64,000 nucleotides of DNA from Pontibacter sp. SGAir0037 (GTDB lineage Bacteria > Bacteroidota > Bacteroidia > Cytophagales > Hymenobacteraceae), in NCBI RefSeq assembly GCF_005491705.1, contig NZ_CP028092.1:4092001-4156000 (forward strand), given 5' to 3'. How positions within the stretch are numbered: the stretch's first letter is position 1; each line of letters starts with the position of its first letter. Below are positions 36,128 to 45,084 of the stretch, one piece after another. The position numbers and the translations under genes were made by a program. The notes beneath the pieces are model-generated. The model saw only the letters and a list, made by a program, of their open reading frames with translations. It was not told where the DNA came from and did no database searches.

Positions 36128-36465
36128 ATACCAACACCTTAATGGTATTTTAACGGTGTAATACCATGTAAATGTTTCAAAAACAGCATATTTACAAGCA
36201 TATTCTTATTAAAATGATATTGCAACCTGCTATCAGAAAAAGCATCATCAGCTTATATCAGGCTAGTTTAGCTTTTGCAAAAGCAGCTTATTCTTTCTAC
36301 TTTGGTTGCTAAACTACAAGCGCACATGCCTGGAAGCAATTACTTTTATTCATCGGCTTATTGTTCAGGAGTTAACGCCGGACCGGTGTATAGCCGCCAT
36401 CTGTCCCACCGAAGAAGATGGGCAGAGCCTTGCCCGCACAACCACCCTCCAAGTTCCTGCTCGTC
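36128..36465. other. Intergenic, imperfect palindrome, no gene
   Basis: About 340 bases. ATGGTATT (36142-36149) and AATACCAT (36160-36167) form a possible hairpin or operator 15 bases before the start of the 74-residue gene. Nothing else is supported. Confidence 0.4.
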
Positions 36466-36921
36466 ATGAATAGCATAGTACCTGAGCCTGCTGAGGCAAT
36501 GTTCACGATAAGAGAGATCAAAGGCCTGCAGGCAATGCTGGATCAGTTTAGGCTTATCCGGCTCCTGAACCCAGGCATGACGGCTGAGCGTTATAAAGAA
36601 CTCCTGCTGCAAATGCTCCCGAACGGATATAGAATGGTAGGGGCCTTTCGGAATGATTTTTGCTGCGGTATCTCCGGCTTCTGGGTAAATACAAAACTGT
36701 ATAGTGGCAAGTACCTGGAAGCAGATAATTTTGTAGTAGAAGAGGCATACCGATCTAAAGGAGTTGGCAAATTGCTTTCGGACTGGATGCTTCAGGAAGC
36801 AAAAGATTTAAACTGCGATACGGTAATGTTAGATGCTTACGTTACAAATAGCGCTGCTCATAAGTTTTATTTTCGCGAAGGATTTTATATTAAAAGTTAC
36901 CACTTCTTTAAAAGCTTATAG
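36466..36921 (+). CDS. GNAT family N-acetyltransferase
   Basis: 151 residues from ATG 36466; ATG 36418 and 36499 are alternatives and none has a good ribosome site. The GNAT core is YLEADNFVVEEAYRSKGVGK (motif A, pyrophosphate loop RSKGVGKLL), then DTVMLDAYVTNSAAHKFYFREGF (motif B). It would transfer an acetyl group from acetyl-CoA to an unknown amine. It is followed 3 bases later by a membrane protein gene, probably one unit. Confidence 0.87.
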   Translation: MNSIVPEPAEAMFTIREIKGLQAMLDQFRLIRLLNPGMTAERYKELLLQMLPNGYRMVGAFRNDFCCGISGFWVNTKLYSGKYLEADNFVVEEAYRSKGVGKLLSDWMLQEAKDLNCDTVMLDAYVTNSAAHKFYFREGFYIKSYHFFKSL

Positions 36922-36924
36922 TTT

Positions 36925-37236
36925 ATGAGTACTAACAGCACCAGCAGCCGCGTTTATGGTTTACTCCTGTTCCTGCTTTTTGAAGTAATTGTATTTTTCG
37001 GGCTGCAGTACCTATTATCTGATATGGGTATGAGCAACCAGATACAGGCAGAAAACACTATTGTGCCTAATTGGGTGAAAGCCGTGCTGTTTATACTGCT
37101 TTACATCCTGTGTATACTGGTGGCCGTTATGCTGGTAAGTAATTTTGTGCCGGGGAAGCACAGAAAGCAGCTTAGCCGCTGGGTATACCTGGCTTTACTG
37201 GCTTTGGTACCAATGCTCTTTCTGCTTTTTAATTAG
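36925..37236 (+). CDS. Small membrane protein, three helices
   Basis: 103 residues with three hydrophobic segments (about 9-29, 49-70 and 83-102) and a basic loop GKHRKQLSRW between the second and third. No family is recognised. It is coupled to the acetyltransferase gene by a 3-base gap. Confidence 0.7.
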   Translation: MSTNSTSSRVYGLLLFLLFEVIVFFGLQYLLSDMGMSNQIQAENTIVPNWVKAVLFILLYILCILVAVMLVSNFVPGKHRKQLSRWVYLALLALVPMLFLLFN

Positions 37237-37321
37237 AGGCCTTGCTTATAAAACTATATCAGGCAGCTGCAGGTACATTAAGAAGTAACTGAATTACATG
37301 ACTATATACTAATTTCCATAA

Positions 37322-38062
37322 ATGAAGACTATACTTTTTTCACTATTATTTGGGTTGGCACTGTGTGTGGGCGCGCAAGCTCAATCGGAGAGCAGGTACT
37401 TTGTACAGCTCCAAAACGGGCAAATGGTTTATGCCGATAAACTGAAGTTTAAATCTCCCCTGTTTAAGCAGGACCACTTCCTGCTTAACGACTCCCTTAA
37501 GTTCAGTATTTCTTCTGTGGTAGCTTACCAGAACGCAGATGGTTACTATGCCCGCATTGCGTACGGCAACCGCAGCGATAGCTTTGCAAAAAGAATACTG
37601 GAAGGGCCGCGTATCTCTAAGTTCTTTACCACCACCTACGATTACTATAACTCAGGCTTTTCGCCATACGGCTATGGGTACGGGTACGGTGGCTTCGGTA
37701 TGGGTGGCGGCCCCTCCCGCCGAAGAATTTACTTCTTCTCTAAAGACGGCGGAGCTTTAATGCCTTTCGACTACGAGAGTCTAAGCGAAGCCTTGTCTGA
37801 CAATGCCTCCAGCATGTTGCTGCTCAAGCGTTACAAGCAAGACAAACTAATTCATACTGGCATATCTATACTTGGGGCCGGTATACTTGCTTATGGGGTT
37901 ATAAACTCTATAAACAACACCAATGAGTATGGGCAAACAAGGCTAAACCCAACTATATATGCAGGCGCTGCCATTATTGCCGTGCCTTTTGCCATACAGC
38001 TTTTCCAGAAAGATAAGCTTACGCAGGCCGTAGAGGTTTATAACTACCAGATCAAACAATAA
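37322..38062 (+). CDS. Secreted/envelope hypothetical protein with GY-rich segment
   Basis: 246 residues. Signal peptide (1-20, ending GAQAQ), a beta-rich N-terminal half, a short low-complexity stretch YGYGYGYGGFGMGGG around 118-130, and one or two hydrophobic helices near 178-195 and 210-222. I do not recognise the family. Similar proteins with unknown function are common in Bacteroidota envelopes. Confidence 0.7.
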   Translation: MKTILFSLLFGLALCVGAQAQSESRYFVQLQNGQMVYADKLKFKSPLFKQDHFLLNDSLKFSISSVVAYQNADGYYARIAYGNRSDSFAKRILEGPRISKFFTTTYDYYNSGFSPYGYGYGYGGFGMGGGPSRRRIYFFSKDGGALMPFDYESLSEALSDNASSMLLLKRYKQDKLIHTGISILGAGILAYGVINSINNTNEYGQTRLNPTIYAGAAIIAVPFAIQLFQKDKLTQAVEVYNYQIKQ

Positions 38063-38082
38063 GCACTTCGTTAGATAACCTT

Positions 38083-38117
38083 ACAGCCAAAGCCTTTACA
38101 TGCTTTGGCTGTTTTTT
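38083..38117 (+). terminator. Rho-independent terminator
   Basis: Eleven-base perfect arms (ACAGCCAAAGC / GCTTTGGCTGT), 8-base loop, T-run to 38117. It ends the unit of the GY-rich protein and lies just before RlpA. Confidence 0.88.
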
Positions 38118-38140
38118 ACCTGCACCACCCTTACCGACTT

Positions 38141-38584
38141 ATGGCATTACGCTTCCTGCTTACACCTATAACATCACACAAACAAGCACACATCAGATAT
38201 GCTTTAGTAGCCGCTTTTTTCGGGCTATTTTTAAGCTCCTGCGCCTCCACTTCTCCTGAGCACGGGCAAAGAGGTTATACAGAAGAAGGCAAAGCTTCTT
38301 ACTACGGCAAAAAATTCCATGGCCGCAAAATGGCAAATGGAGATAAATTTAACCAGAATAAGCTAACGGCTGCTCACCGCACACTTCCCTTCGGCACAAA
38401 GGTTAAAGTATACAACCTGCAGACAAACAAGGCAGTGAAGGTAAAGATAACAGACCGTGGTCCGTTTGTGAAAGGGCGCATCATAGACCTTTCTGAAGCC
38501 GCAGCAAAAAGGCTAGGTTCTGTTAAAGCCGGTGTAGTGCCTGTGAAGGTAAAAGTGGTGCGCGCAGCAGCTAAAAAGAAATAA
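38141..38584 (+). CDS. rlpA: RlpA-like septal ring lytic transglycosylase, lipoprotein
   Basis: 147 residues from ATG 38141; an upstream TTG lies in the terminator and is not used. The export segment ends in a lipobox (LFLSSC, about 36-41). The double-psi beta-barrel is complete: KASYYGKKFHGRKMANGDKF, LPFGTKVKVYN, VKITDRGPFVKGRIIDLS. The SPOR domain of E. coli RlpA is absent. It would cleave denuded glycan strands of peptidoglycan. Its basic tail (VVRAAAKKK) is unusual. Confidence 0.9.
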   Translation: MALRFLLTPITSHKQAHIRYALVAAFFGLFLSSCASTSPEHGQRGYTEEGKASYYGKKFHGRKMANGDKFNQNKLTAAHRTLPFGTKVKVYNLQTNKAVKVKITDRGPFVKGRIIDLSEAAAKRLGSVKAGVVPVKVKVVRAAAKKK

Positions 38585-38720
38585 AAACTTTAAGAAATAT
38601 TTAACATTTTTGATATAACTGATTTTCAAATTTTTAACGTACTTGCATATATAGAATATCAAAGAATTTATCAGATTAATTATTTGGTATTCTGAAGCTT
38701 AAATTTTAAATTTGAATGTT

Positions 38721-39113
38721 ATGAAAATCGGGCATTTTATACTTCTTAAAGCGACTTTGATCGTAGCTATGATATGTATTGTAGCTTCTGCTCCTGTTGC
38801 TGCTCCGCTGAATAATAACAATGGTGCTAGCAATTCCTCTACGGTACAGTGCTGCCATAAAAATTCTGATCACCCTTCTGCCGAAGCAATAGCTGCCTGC
38901 CATGCAAGCAGCAGTAAGCCTGCAACCTCTAAAGCTGCACCTGCCAAAAAATCGGTGCTGGATGCTGAAGCATTAGAAAGCCCGTTCTCCTTTTTCAAAG
39001 ATTACAATCCTTCCAGCGGCGACCGCGATGAAAGTGACATCCTGCCCCAGGCAAGTGCAATCATCATTACTGTAAAAACCCTTGTTGCCGCCCTTCTTTC
39101 TACTATCATCTAA
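38721..39113 (+). CDS. Small exported hypothetical protein with cysteines
   Basis: 130 residues from ATG 38721. A hydrophobic N terminus (about 7-28) is followed by a low-complexity N/S/A/K-rich linker with CCHKNSDH and a second AACHAS, i.e. three cysteines and three histidines that might bind metal. A second hydrophobic segment closes the C terminus (IIITVKTLVAALLSTII). It has no recognised family. Confidence 0.55.
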   Translation: MKIGHFILLKATLIVAMICIVASAPVAAPLNNNNGASNSSTVQCCHKNSDHPSAEAIAACHASSSKPATSKAAPAKKSVLDAEALESPFSFFKDYNPSSGDRDESDILPQASAIIITVKTLVAALLSTII

Positions 39114-39348
39114 CAGCAGCAGAATAACAGCGCCTTTATCCTAGTCCAATCCGTATCCATCGCCTGCCTTTATCTGCTTTATTAAAGCATCGGTAGCAGA
39201 TACCTCCATTACACTCACTCCTTTTACAGCACTTCTATACTTTCGCAACAGTAGCACCCACAGGCGGCCATCAAAGATTATTTCCAAAAGCATATATTAT
39301 TTATGCTATTCTTCTTACCTTAACTCCACATTATATGTCAAAGCGCTC

Positions 39349-41172
39349 ATGAAACTTTTTGCTGTGATTGGTGCTCTGCTTCTATCGTTTTCAGCAGTTG
39401 CACAACAAACCTATAACATCACATTAGATTTAAAAAATGTGCAGAACGACCAGGTAAAAGTGGTTGTGCTTACACCTGCCGTAAAAGAGAAAAGCATCAA
39501 CTATATTATTCCGAGTGTAATTCCGGGATCTTATTCTCAAAAAGATTATGGCCGCTTCGTTACAAATTTTAAAGCGTACGATGCCAAAGGGAAAAAGCTT
39601 AAAACCCAAAAGCAGGGAAATAATCTTTTTACAATTCATGGAGCCAACAAACTGGCTAAGCTCGAGTATGTGGTAGATGATACCTGGGATGTACTTAAAG
39701 ATGAGAATTATATATTTCAGCCCGGAGGCACGAACATAGATGCCGGTAACAACTTTGTAATTAACCATTTTGGATTTTATGGCTACCTGGATGGCTATAA
39801 AATGCTGCCTTACCAGGTTACCATCGAAAAACCCGATCATTTGTATGGAGCAACTTCCTTACCTGTAGAACGCGTATCCGCAGGCAGAGACGTACTTACC
39901 GCCCCGGATTATGTCCGCCTGGTAGATGCGCCTATGATGTACAGCCGCCCCGATACCGCCAGTTTCCGCTCAGGCAACACCCTGGTATCTGTTTCGGTAC
40001 ATTCCGAAACGGGTGTGGTAAAGGCTAATCAGATAAAGGAAATGATTACGCCACTCGCAACTGCCCTCACTAATTTTTTCGGCGGAATGCCTGTTGATCG
40101 CTATCACTTTATCATGTACTTCCCTAAACAGGGAGAAACAGCTATTACTAAGTTCGGCGGCTACGGTGCCCTCGAACATTCTTATAGCTCCATGTATTTT
40201 CTTCCGGAGCAGCAGCAGGAAGAAAACCTGCGCAAGATGGTGCTGGATGTGGCATCGCATGAGTTTCTGCACATTCTTACCCCCCTAAACATCCACAGCG
40301 AAGAAATAGAGTACTTCGACTTTAAAGATCCTAAAATTTCGCAGCACCTATGGCTTTACGAAGGCGTAACAGAATATTTCTCTAACCTGGTACAGCTACA
40401 AGAGGGCTTGAAAAGCTATGATGCCTTTAAAGAGGAAATGATGGATAAAATGAGGCGGGGAAGCGAATTCAAAGATGTATCCTTTACAGAAATGAGCCGC
40501 CACATTATAGAACCGGCTTACCAGGAAATGTACGGCAATGTATACCAGAAAGGCGCTCTCATAGGCTTCTTGCTCGATATCAGGCTGCAGGAGCTCACGC
40601 AAGGCAAAATGGGTTTAAGAGAACTGATGCTGCAGCTTTCACAGCAATACGGCCCCAACAAGCCTTTCAAGGACGACGAGCTGATTGAGGTTATTGTAGC
40701 CGCCTCTCACCCGGATATCAGGCAGTTCTTTACTACCTATGTAGTGGGAGATACTCCGCTGCCCTACGAAGAGTACTATCAGAAAATAGGTTGGAACTAT
40801 ACTGATAAAAAGAAAGGCACCAAGCTTACTTTCGGCGAGTTTCGCCTTGGCTTTGAAAAGAGCAGGCAGTTTTACTGGGTTGCAGAACCTATGAACAACC
40901 GCTTTGGATTTGAAAAGTATGACATCTTGCAAGCTGTTAACGGCACCCCGCTGACAGAGACTACTATTTATGAGCTTCTGGAGCCCCTGTTCGAAGTAAA
41001 GAAAAGCACACCGGTAGAAGTTACTTTCATTCGTAACAACAAACTTTACAAACAAACCTATAAACCAGCAGAGGAAGAGGTAGAGTTACGGTTCGTAATA
41101 GAAGACGCTCCTGCACCTACTTCTGAACAGCTCCTGTTACGGGCACAGGTGCTTAAAACCGATTTGCCATAA
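39349..41172 (+). CDS. M61-family glycyl aminopeptidase with PDZ domain
   Basis: 607 residues with a signal peptide (1-18). The N-terminal beta domain is followed by the catalytic domain: zinc motif HEFLH at 304-308 and the third ligand Glu in LWLYEGVTEYFSNL, about 40 residues later. A PDZ domain lies near the C terminus (YDILQAVNGTPLTETTIYEL). It works in the periplasm or at the surface and removes N-terminal glycine or alanine residues. A hairpin terminator follows. Confidence 0.93.
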   Translation: MKLFAVIGALLLSFSAVAQQTYNITLDLKNVQNDQVKVVVLTPAVKEKSINYIIPSVIPGSYSQKDYGRFVTNFKAYDAKGKKLKTQKQGNNLFTIHGANKLAKLEYVVDDTWDVLKDENYIFQPGGTNIDAGNNFVINHFGFYGYLDGYKMLPYQVTIEKPDHLYGATSLPVERVSAGRDVLTAPDYVRLVDAPMMYSRPDTASFRSGNTLVSVSVHSETGVVKANQIKEMITPLATALTNFFGGMPVDRYHFIMYFPKQGETAITKFGGYGALEHSYSSMYFLPEQQQEENLRKMVLDVASHEFLHILTPLNIHSEEIEYFDFKDPKISQHLWLYEGVTEYFSNLVQLQEGLKSYDAFKEEMMDKMRRGSEFKDVSFTEMSRHIIEPAYQEMYGNVYQKGALIGFLLDIRLQELTQGKMGLRELMLQLSQQYGPNKPFKDDELIEVIVAASHPDIRQFFTTYVVGDTPLPYEEYYQKIGWNYTDKKKGTKLTFGEFRLGFEKSRQFYWVAEPMNNRFGFEKYDILQAVNGTPLTETTIYELLEPLFEVKKSTPVEVTFIRNNKLYKQTYKPAEEEVELRFVIEDAPAPTSEQLLLRAQVLKTDLP

Positions 41173-41203
41173 CGGATCTGCCAGAGCTTGTCTGGCCAGC
41201 CTG

Positions 41204-41245
41204 ACTTTGCGGTGAAACAAATTTAGCTTATCTTCACCGCAAAGT
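41204..41245 (+). terminator. Terminator after the M61 gene
   Basis: Thirteen-base perfect arms ACTTTGCGGTGAA and TTCACCGCAAAGT, followed by a T-rich tract (TCTTTACTTTATTCTTC). Confidence 0.8.
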
Positions 41246-41266
41246 TCTTTACTTTATTCTTCTTCC

Positions 41267-41450
41267 TAATGTCAGGTGTGCGGGTAATACCGCGCTTAAA
41301 AAGGAACCGTGTGTAAATCACGGGCTGTCGCGCAACTGTAAGTAACTTACCGGTTGTTGCCTCTATTATGTCCATTGTATTGTGTAAAAACAGTATGAGA
41401 AGGACGGCAACAACGTTACAAGCCAGGAGACTTGCCTGAAATTATGAGAC
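41267..41450 (+). ncRNA. Cobalamin (adenosyl/methyl-B12) riboswitch of metE
   Basis: The conserved core AATCACGGGCTGTCGCGCAACTGTAA-type segment is read at about 41316-41342, preceded by an early paired element (GTGCGGGTAATACCGCGC) and closed by the B12 box AGCCAGGAGACTTGCCTG at 41421-41438. This order and wording match the cobalamin class. In front of metE it would shut off the B12-independent enzyme when cobalamin is available. The boundaries are approximate. Confidence 0.93.
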
Positions 41451-41495
41451 AAATGCTTTCGCGATTGAAGCTTAGTCTGGAGTTAATGAAAAGAG

Positions 41496-41530
41496 GAGGT
41501 AAGGCTGCGCTTGCCTCTCTGTGTCTTTTC
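41496..41530 (+). terminator. Probable expression platform of the riboswitch
   Basis: GAGGTAAG (41496-41503) pairs with CTTGCCTC (41510-41517), one G-U pair, and is followed by a T-rich stretch TCTGTGTCTTTTCTTT. It lies between the B12 box and metE and could end transcription prematurely when the ligand is bound. Confidence 0.55.
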
Positions 41531-41614
41531 TTTCCGCTATTTTCACGAAAGCATACTGTGAATACTGTACTGAGCATTAAGTCAAATTAATGTTTATTTA
41601 AAAGTATTATCTGT

Positions 41615-43921
41615 ATGCTAAAAAACAATTTGGGCTACCCACGGGTGGGAGCACAGCGCGAGCTAAAGAAAGCTTGCGAACAGTACTGGTCTGGCAAAAT
41701 CTCGCAACAACAGCTTTACCAGGTAAAAGACCAACTGCTTCAACAGAACTGGTTGCTGCAGCAAAAAGCAGGCATCGATCTGATCCCTTCCAACGATTTC
41801 AGTTTTTACGACCAGGTGCTGGATATGTCGCTTACAGTAGGCAACATACCTGCCCGCTACAGCCCGGTACTTACCAAACATAAAGGCAATACGGAGTTGG
41901 ACCTTTACTTCGCTATGGCAAGAGGCTATCAGAAAGATGGCCTCGATATAAAGGCGATGGAGATGACCAAATGGTTCGACACCAACTACCATTATATTGT
42001 ACCTGAGTTTCACAAAGAACAGACTTTTCAGCTATTCTCTAACAAAGTGATTTACGATTTCGAGCAATCGAAGCAAGTACTGGGCAAACCCTCGAAGCCT
42101 GTCCTCATCGGTCCTGTTTCATACTTATTATTAGGCAAAGAAAAGGAAGCAGGTTTTCATAGAATAGACCTGCTGCATAATTTGCTACCTGTTTACGTAG
42201 AGCTACTCGGGCAACTAAGGGCAAGAGGAGCCGAATGGGTGCAACTGGATGAACCTTTTCTGGCTATGGATCTAACTTCAAAAGAAAAAGAAGCCTTTGC
42301 CTTTGCTTACAAGGAAATTAAGAAGCACTGTCCAGGCATTAAAACTCTTGTGACCTCTTATTTTGATGGTTTAAGGGATAACACGGTACTGGCTACTTCA
42401 CTGCCGGTTTGTGCACTTCATATTGATCTGGTTCGTGCTCCAGAGCAGCTGGCGAATGTGCTGAACCTGCTACCGAAACAAACCATTCTGTCGCTTGGCG
42501 TGATAGATGGGCGCAACATCTGGAAGAACGGCTACAGTACATCTGTGGCATATATACAACAAGCTGTAAAGCAACTGGGGGAGGACAGGGTAATGATTGC
42601 GCCTTCCTGTTCGCTTCTGCATGTACCTTTCGATTTGGAACTGGAGACAACACTACAGCCCGCACTTAAAAACTGGCTTGCTTTTGCAAAACAGAAGCTA
42701 CAGGAAATACAGGAACTGTATACTATCTGGCAAGGCAACAACAGCTTACTAGAGGCTAATCAGGCCATGATTCAAAGCAGGAGCACTTCTACCCTCATCC
42801 ATAAAGAGGCAGTAAAGAAGCGTGTTGCAGCCATAACAGATCAGGATGCCAGGCGCACCAGCAGCTTTGCCGTGCGCCAGCAGAAACAGCGTGAGAAGTT
42901 TAAACTGCCGCTTTACCCGACCACCACCATTGGGTCGTTTCCTCAGACAGCTGAAATTCGCCAGCTGCGTGCCAAATTTAAGAAAGGAGAGCTATCGCTG
43001 GAGCAGTATGAGCAGGAAATAAAACAGGCAACTGAAGAAGTTATACGCTGGCAGGAAGCTATTAACCTGGACGTGCTGGTGCACGGTGAGTTTGAGCGGA
43101 ATGATATGGTTGAATATTTCGGTGAGCTGCTCGATGGCTTTGCCTTTACCCAGCATGGCTGGGTACAGAGCTACGGTAGCCGCTGTGTAAAGCCGCCCGT
43201 CATTTATGGAGATGTAAGCCGCCCAACCGACATGACCGTCAGTTGGAGTACGTATGCTCAGTCGCTAACATCGAAGCATGTAAAAGGGATGCTCACAGGA
43301 CCGGTTACAATATTACAATGGTCTTTTGTACGGGACGACCAGCCTCGCGCTGAAACTACCCTGCAACTAGCGCTGGCAATCCGCGACGAGGTAGTAGCAC
43401 TGGAGCAAAACGGTATACAAATTATACAAATAGATGAACCTGCTGTGCGGGAAGGTTTACCGCTGCGTCGCTCAGACTGGCAGCCTTACCTGGAGTGGGC
43501 TATCAAAGCCTTTCGTATTGCAGCAAGTGGCGTAAAAGACGACACCCAGATACACACTCACATGTGTTACAGCGAGTTTAACGACATCATTCATTCTATT
43601 GCTGATATGGACGCCGATGTTATAACCATGGAAACTTCACGCTCGCAGATGGAGTTGCTGGAAGCTTTTTCAGATTTTAAATACCCGAATGAGATTGGCC
43701 CTGGTGTGTATGACATTCATTCACCACGTGTGCCAACTGTAGAAGAGATGGTTCAACTTCTGGAGAAAGCTTCCGCCTTATTACCAGCGCGTAATATCTG
43801 GGTTAATCCGGATTGTGGTTTAAAAACCCGCAAGTGGCCAGAAACAGAGGCTTCCCTTAAAAACATGGTACAGGCTGCCATCGAGGCCAGAAAAAAAGAA
43901 CATGCTCCAGCTATAGCCTAA
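41615..43921 (+). CDS. metE: Cobalamin-independent methionine synthase
   Basis: 768 residues, the full length of MetE. The N-terminal folate half starts NNLGYPRVGAQRELKKACEQ. The C-terminal catalytic half has YPTTTIGSFPQT, VLVHGEFERNDMVEYFGE, QIIQIDEPAVREGLPLR and the zinc ligands His and Cys in IHTHMCYSEFND, with the last Cys in VNPDCGLKTR. It transfers a methyl group from 5-methyltetrahydropteroyl-triglutamate to homocysteine. It is controlled by the upstream B12 riboswitch, so the organism probably also has MetH. A terminator follows. Confidence 0.97.
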   Translation: MLKNNLGYPRVGAQRELKKACEQYWSGKISQQQLYQVKDQLLQQNWLLQQKAGIDLIPSNDFSFYDQVLDMSLTVGNIPARYSPVLTKHKGNTELDLYFAMARGYQKDGLDIKAMEMTKWFDTNYHYIVPEFHKEQTFQLFSNKVIYDFEQSKQVLGKPSKPVLIGPVSYLLLGKEKEAGFHRIDLLHNLLPVYVELLGQLRARGAEWVQLDEPFLAMDLTSKEKEAFAFAYKEIKKHCPGIKTLVTSYFDGLRDNTVLATSLPVCALHIDLVRAPEQLANVLNLLPKQTILSLGVIDGRNIWKNGYSTSVAYIQQAVKQLGEDRVMIAPSCSLLHVPFDLELETTLQPALKNWLAFAKQKLQEIQELYTIWQGNNSLLEANQAMIQSRSTSTLIHKEAVKKRVAAITDQDARRTSSFAVRQQKQREKFKLPLYPTTTIGSFPQTAEIRQLRAKFKKGELSLEQYEQEIKQATEEVIRWQEAINLDVLVHGEFERNDMVEYFGELLDGFAFTQHGWVQSYGSRCVKPPVIYGDVSRPTDMTVSWSTYAQSLTSKHVKGMLTGPVTILQWSFVRDDQPRAETTLQLALAIRDEVVALEQNGIQIIQIDEPAVREGLPLRRSDWQPYLEWAIKAFRIAASGVKDDTQIHTHMCYSEFNDIIHSIADMDADVITMETSRSQMELLEAFSDFKYPNEIGPGVYDIHSPRVPTVEEMVQLLEKASALLPARNIWVNPDCGLKTRKWPETEASLKNMVQAAIEARKKEHAPAIA

Positions 43922-43928
43922 AACTACC

Positions 43929-43961
43929 AAGCCCTGTAGCTGCCTTGCAGCTACAGGGCTT
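43929..43961 (+). terminator. Terminator of metE
   Basis: Perfect 15-base arms (AAGCCCTGTAGCTGC / GCAGCTACAGGGCTT) with a 3-base loop, eight bases after the metE stop. Confidence 0.88.
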
Positions 43962-44094
43962 TATAAAAAACAACGCAGTTTTAATATCTTATTTCTCCAG
44001 AAGAGCTTTAGATCGTGTATTGTTCTTAAGAGTGATTCACGTTTAAATTTCAGTAGCTTTATCGCCGTCTGTACAACCACAAAATGTTTTTAAA

Positions 44095-44337
44095 ATGCCA
44101 CAGCACGAAAGCAAGACCTGCCCTCGTTGCCAATGCCCTTTCGAATGCAAGGTTGGCTCGATCCTGATTTGCCAATGCAGCACCGTAAGCCTAAACGATG
44201 AGGAACGGCACTACCTGGGGGAACGCTATACCGATTGTCTCTGTGCTAATTGCATGAAAGAGCTCCGGCACGAGTTCCAGGTACAAAAGTTTCAGAAAAT
44301 GCTTAACCAGCTAATGGGCGCCAGCGGCTTTAAATAA
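44095..44337 (+). CDS. Cysteine-rich CWC family protein
   Basis: 80 residues with four Cys pairs: CPRCQCPFEC, ICQC, CLCANC, spaced as in the CWC (cysteine-rich) family, likely binding one or two zinc ions. Cytoplasmic. Its function is not known. It is convergent with the ZIP transporter gene, and the two frames overlap by 8 bases. Confidence 0.85.
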   Translation: MPQHESKTCPRCQCPFECKVGSILICQCSTVSLNDEERHYLGERYTDCLCANCMKELRHEFQVQKFQKMLNQLMGASGFK

Positions 44338-45079
44338 AATCGCTTACCAAAGCTAAACTTAAACCCAGCAAGGTAGCTATAAGCTTATTGCGGTTAAAGC
44401 GGTGATCCGGGGTAGTTTCGAAAAGAATGGTTGTAGAAATATGCAGGAAGTTTCCGGCCACAATACCGGTAAGCGCAACAAATACTTTACCACCCATTGC
44501 CTCGCTACCTAATATATAGTTACTGATTATAATGCCTAGCGGAGCACCAACGGCAAATATCAACAGCCACATAAAAGCTTTCTTAAAGCTCCCTAACCTT
44601 GAAAGCAGCACCGACATAAGCGCAAAAGCAGCTGGTATATGGTGTAGTGCAACCCCCAGCAGGACTACATAAAAATTGTTGCGCTCGTGCACATGCCCTA
44701 CATGCTGGCTACCACCCTCCACCAAAATACTTCCTTCCAGAAAGGAATGTATGAACAATGATCCTAGCAGCAGGTAAGGCAGGGTATGAGTGTGCTTATG
44801 CCCGTTTGTGTGCATGTGCCCATGCTCTACACCATGAGAAAACAACTCCAGCACCAGTTGCAGAAAGAAGCCGGTTAATACCCAGTACCCTACTACATGC
44901 GGATTACTATTGTTCAGCAGTACATCGGGCAGCAGGTGAATAATAGTAATCGTGAACAGGTAGGCACCACTAAATGCCAAGGCCATTTTAAGCCACTTTA
45001 CATTATCCGGCGGAAATGCTTTTACCAGGAAAGCAGAAAAAACAACTGTAAAAAAAAGAACAAGTATAGCTACTATCAT
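44330..45079 (-). CDS. ZIP-family divalent metal transporter
   Basis: 249 residues with about eight membrane helices. A histidine-rich loop HGVEHGHMHTNGHKHTHT lies between helices 3 and 4, and the helix-4 signature HHIPAAFALMSVLL is present, typical of zinc/iron uptake transporters. It forms an operon with the methyltransferase upstream (5-base gap). Its gene end overlaps that of the CWC gene, an arrangement that may link a zinc protein with its transporter (inference). Confidence 0.9.
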   Translation of the reverse strand: MIVAILVLFFTVVFSAFLVKAFPPDNVKWLKMALAFSGAYLFTITIIHLLPDVLLNNSNPHVVGYWVLTGFFLQLVLELFSHGVEHGHMHTNGHKHTHTLPYLLLGSLFIHSFLEGSILVEGGSQHVGHVHERNNFYVVLLGVALHHIPAAFALMSVLLSRLGSFKKAFMWLLIFAVGAPLGIIISNYILGSEAMGGKVFVALTGIVAGNFLHISTTILFETTPDHRFNRNKLIATLLGLSLALVSDFI

Positions 45080-45084
45080 GCAGA

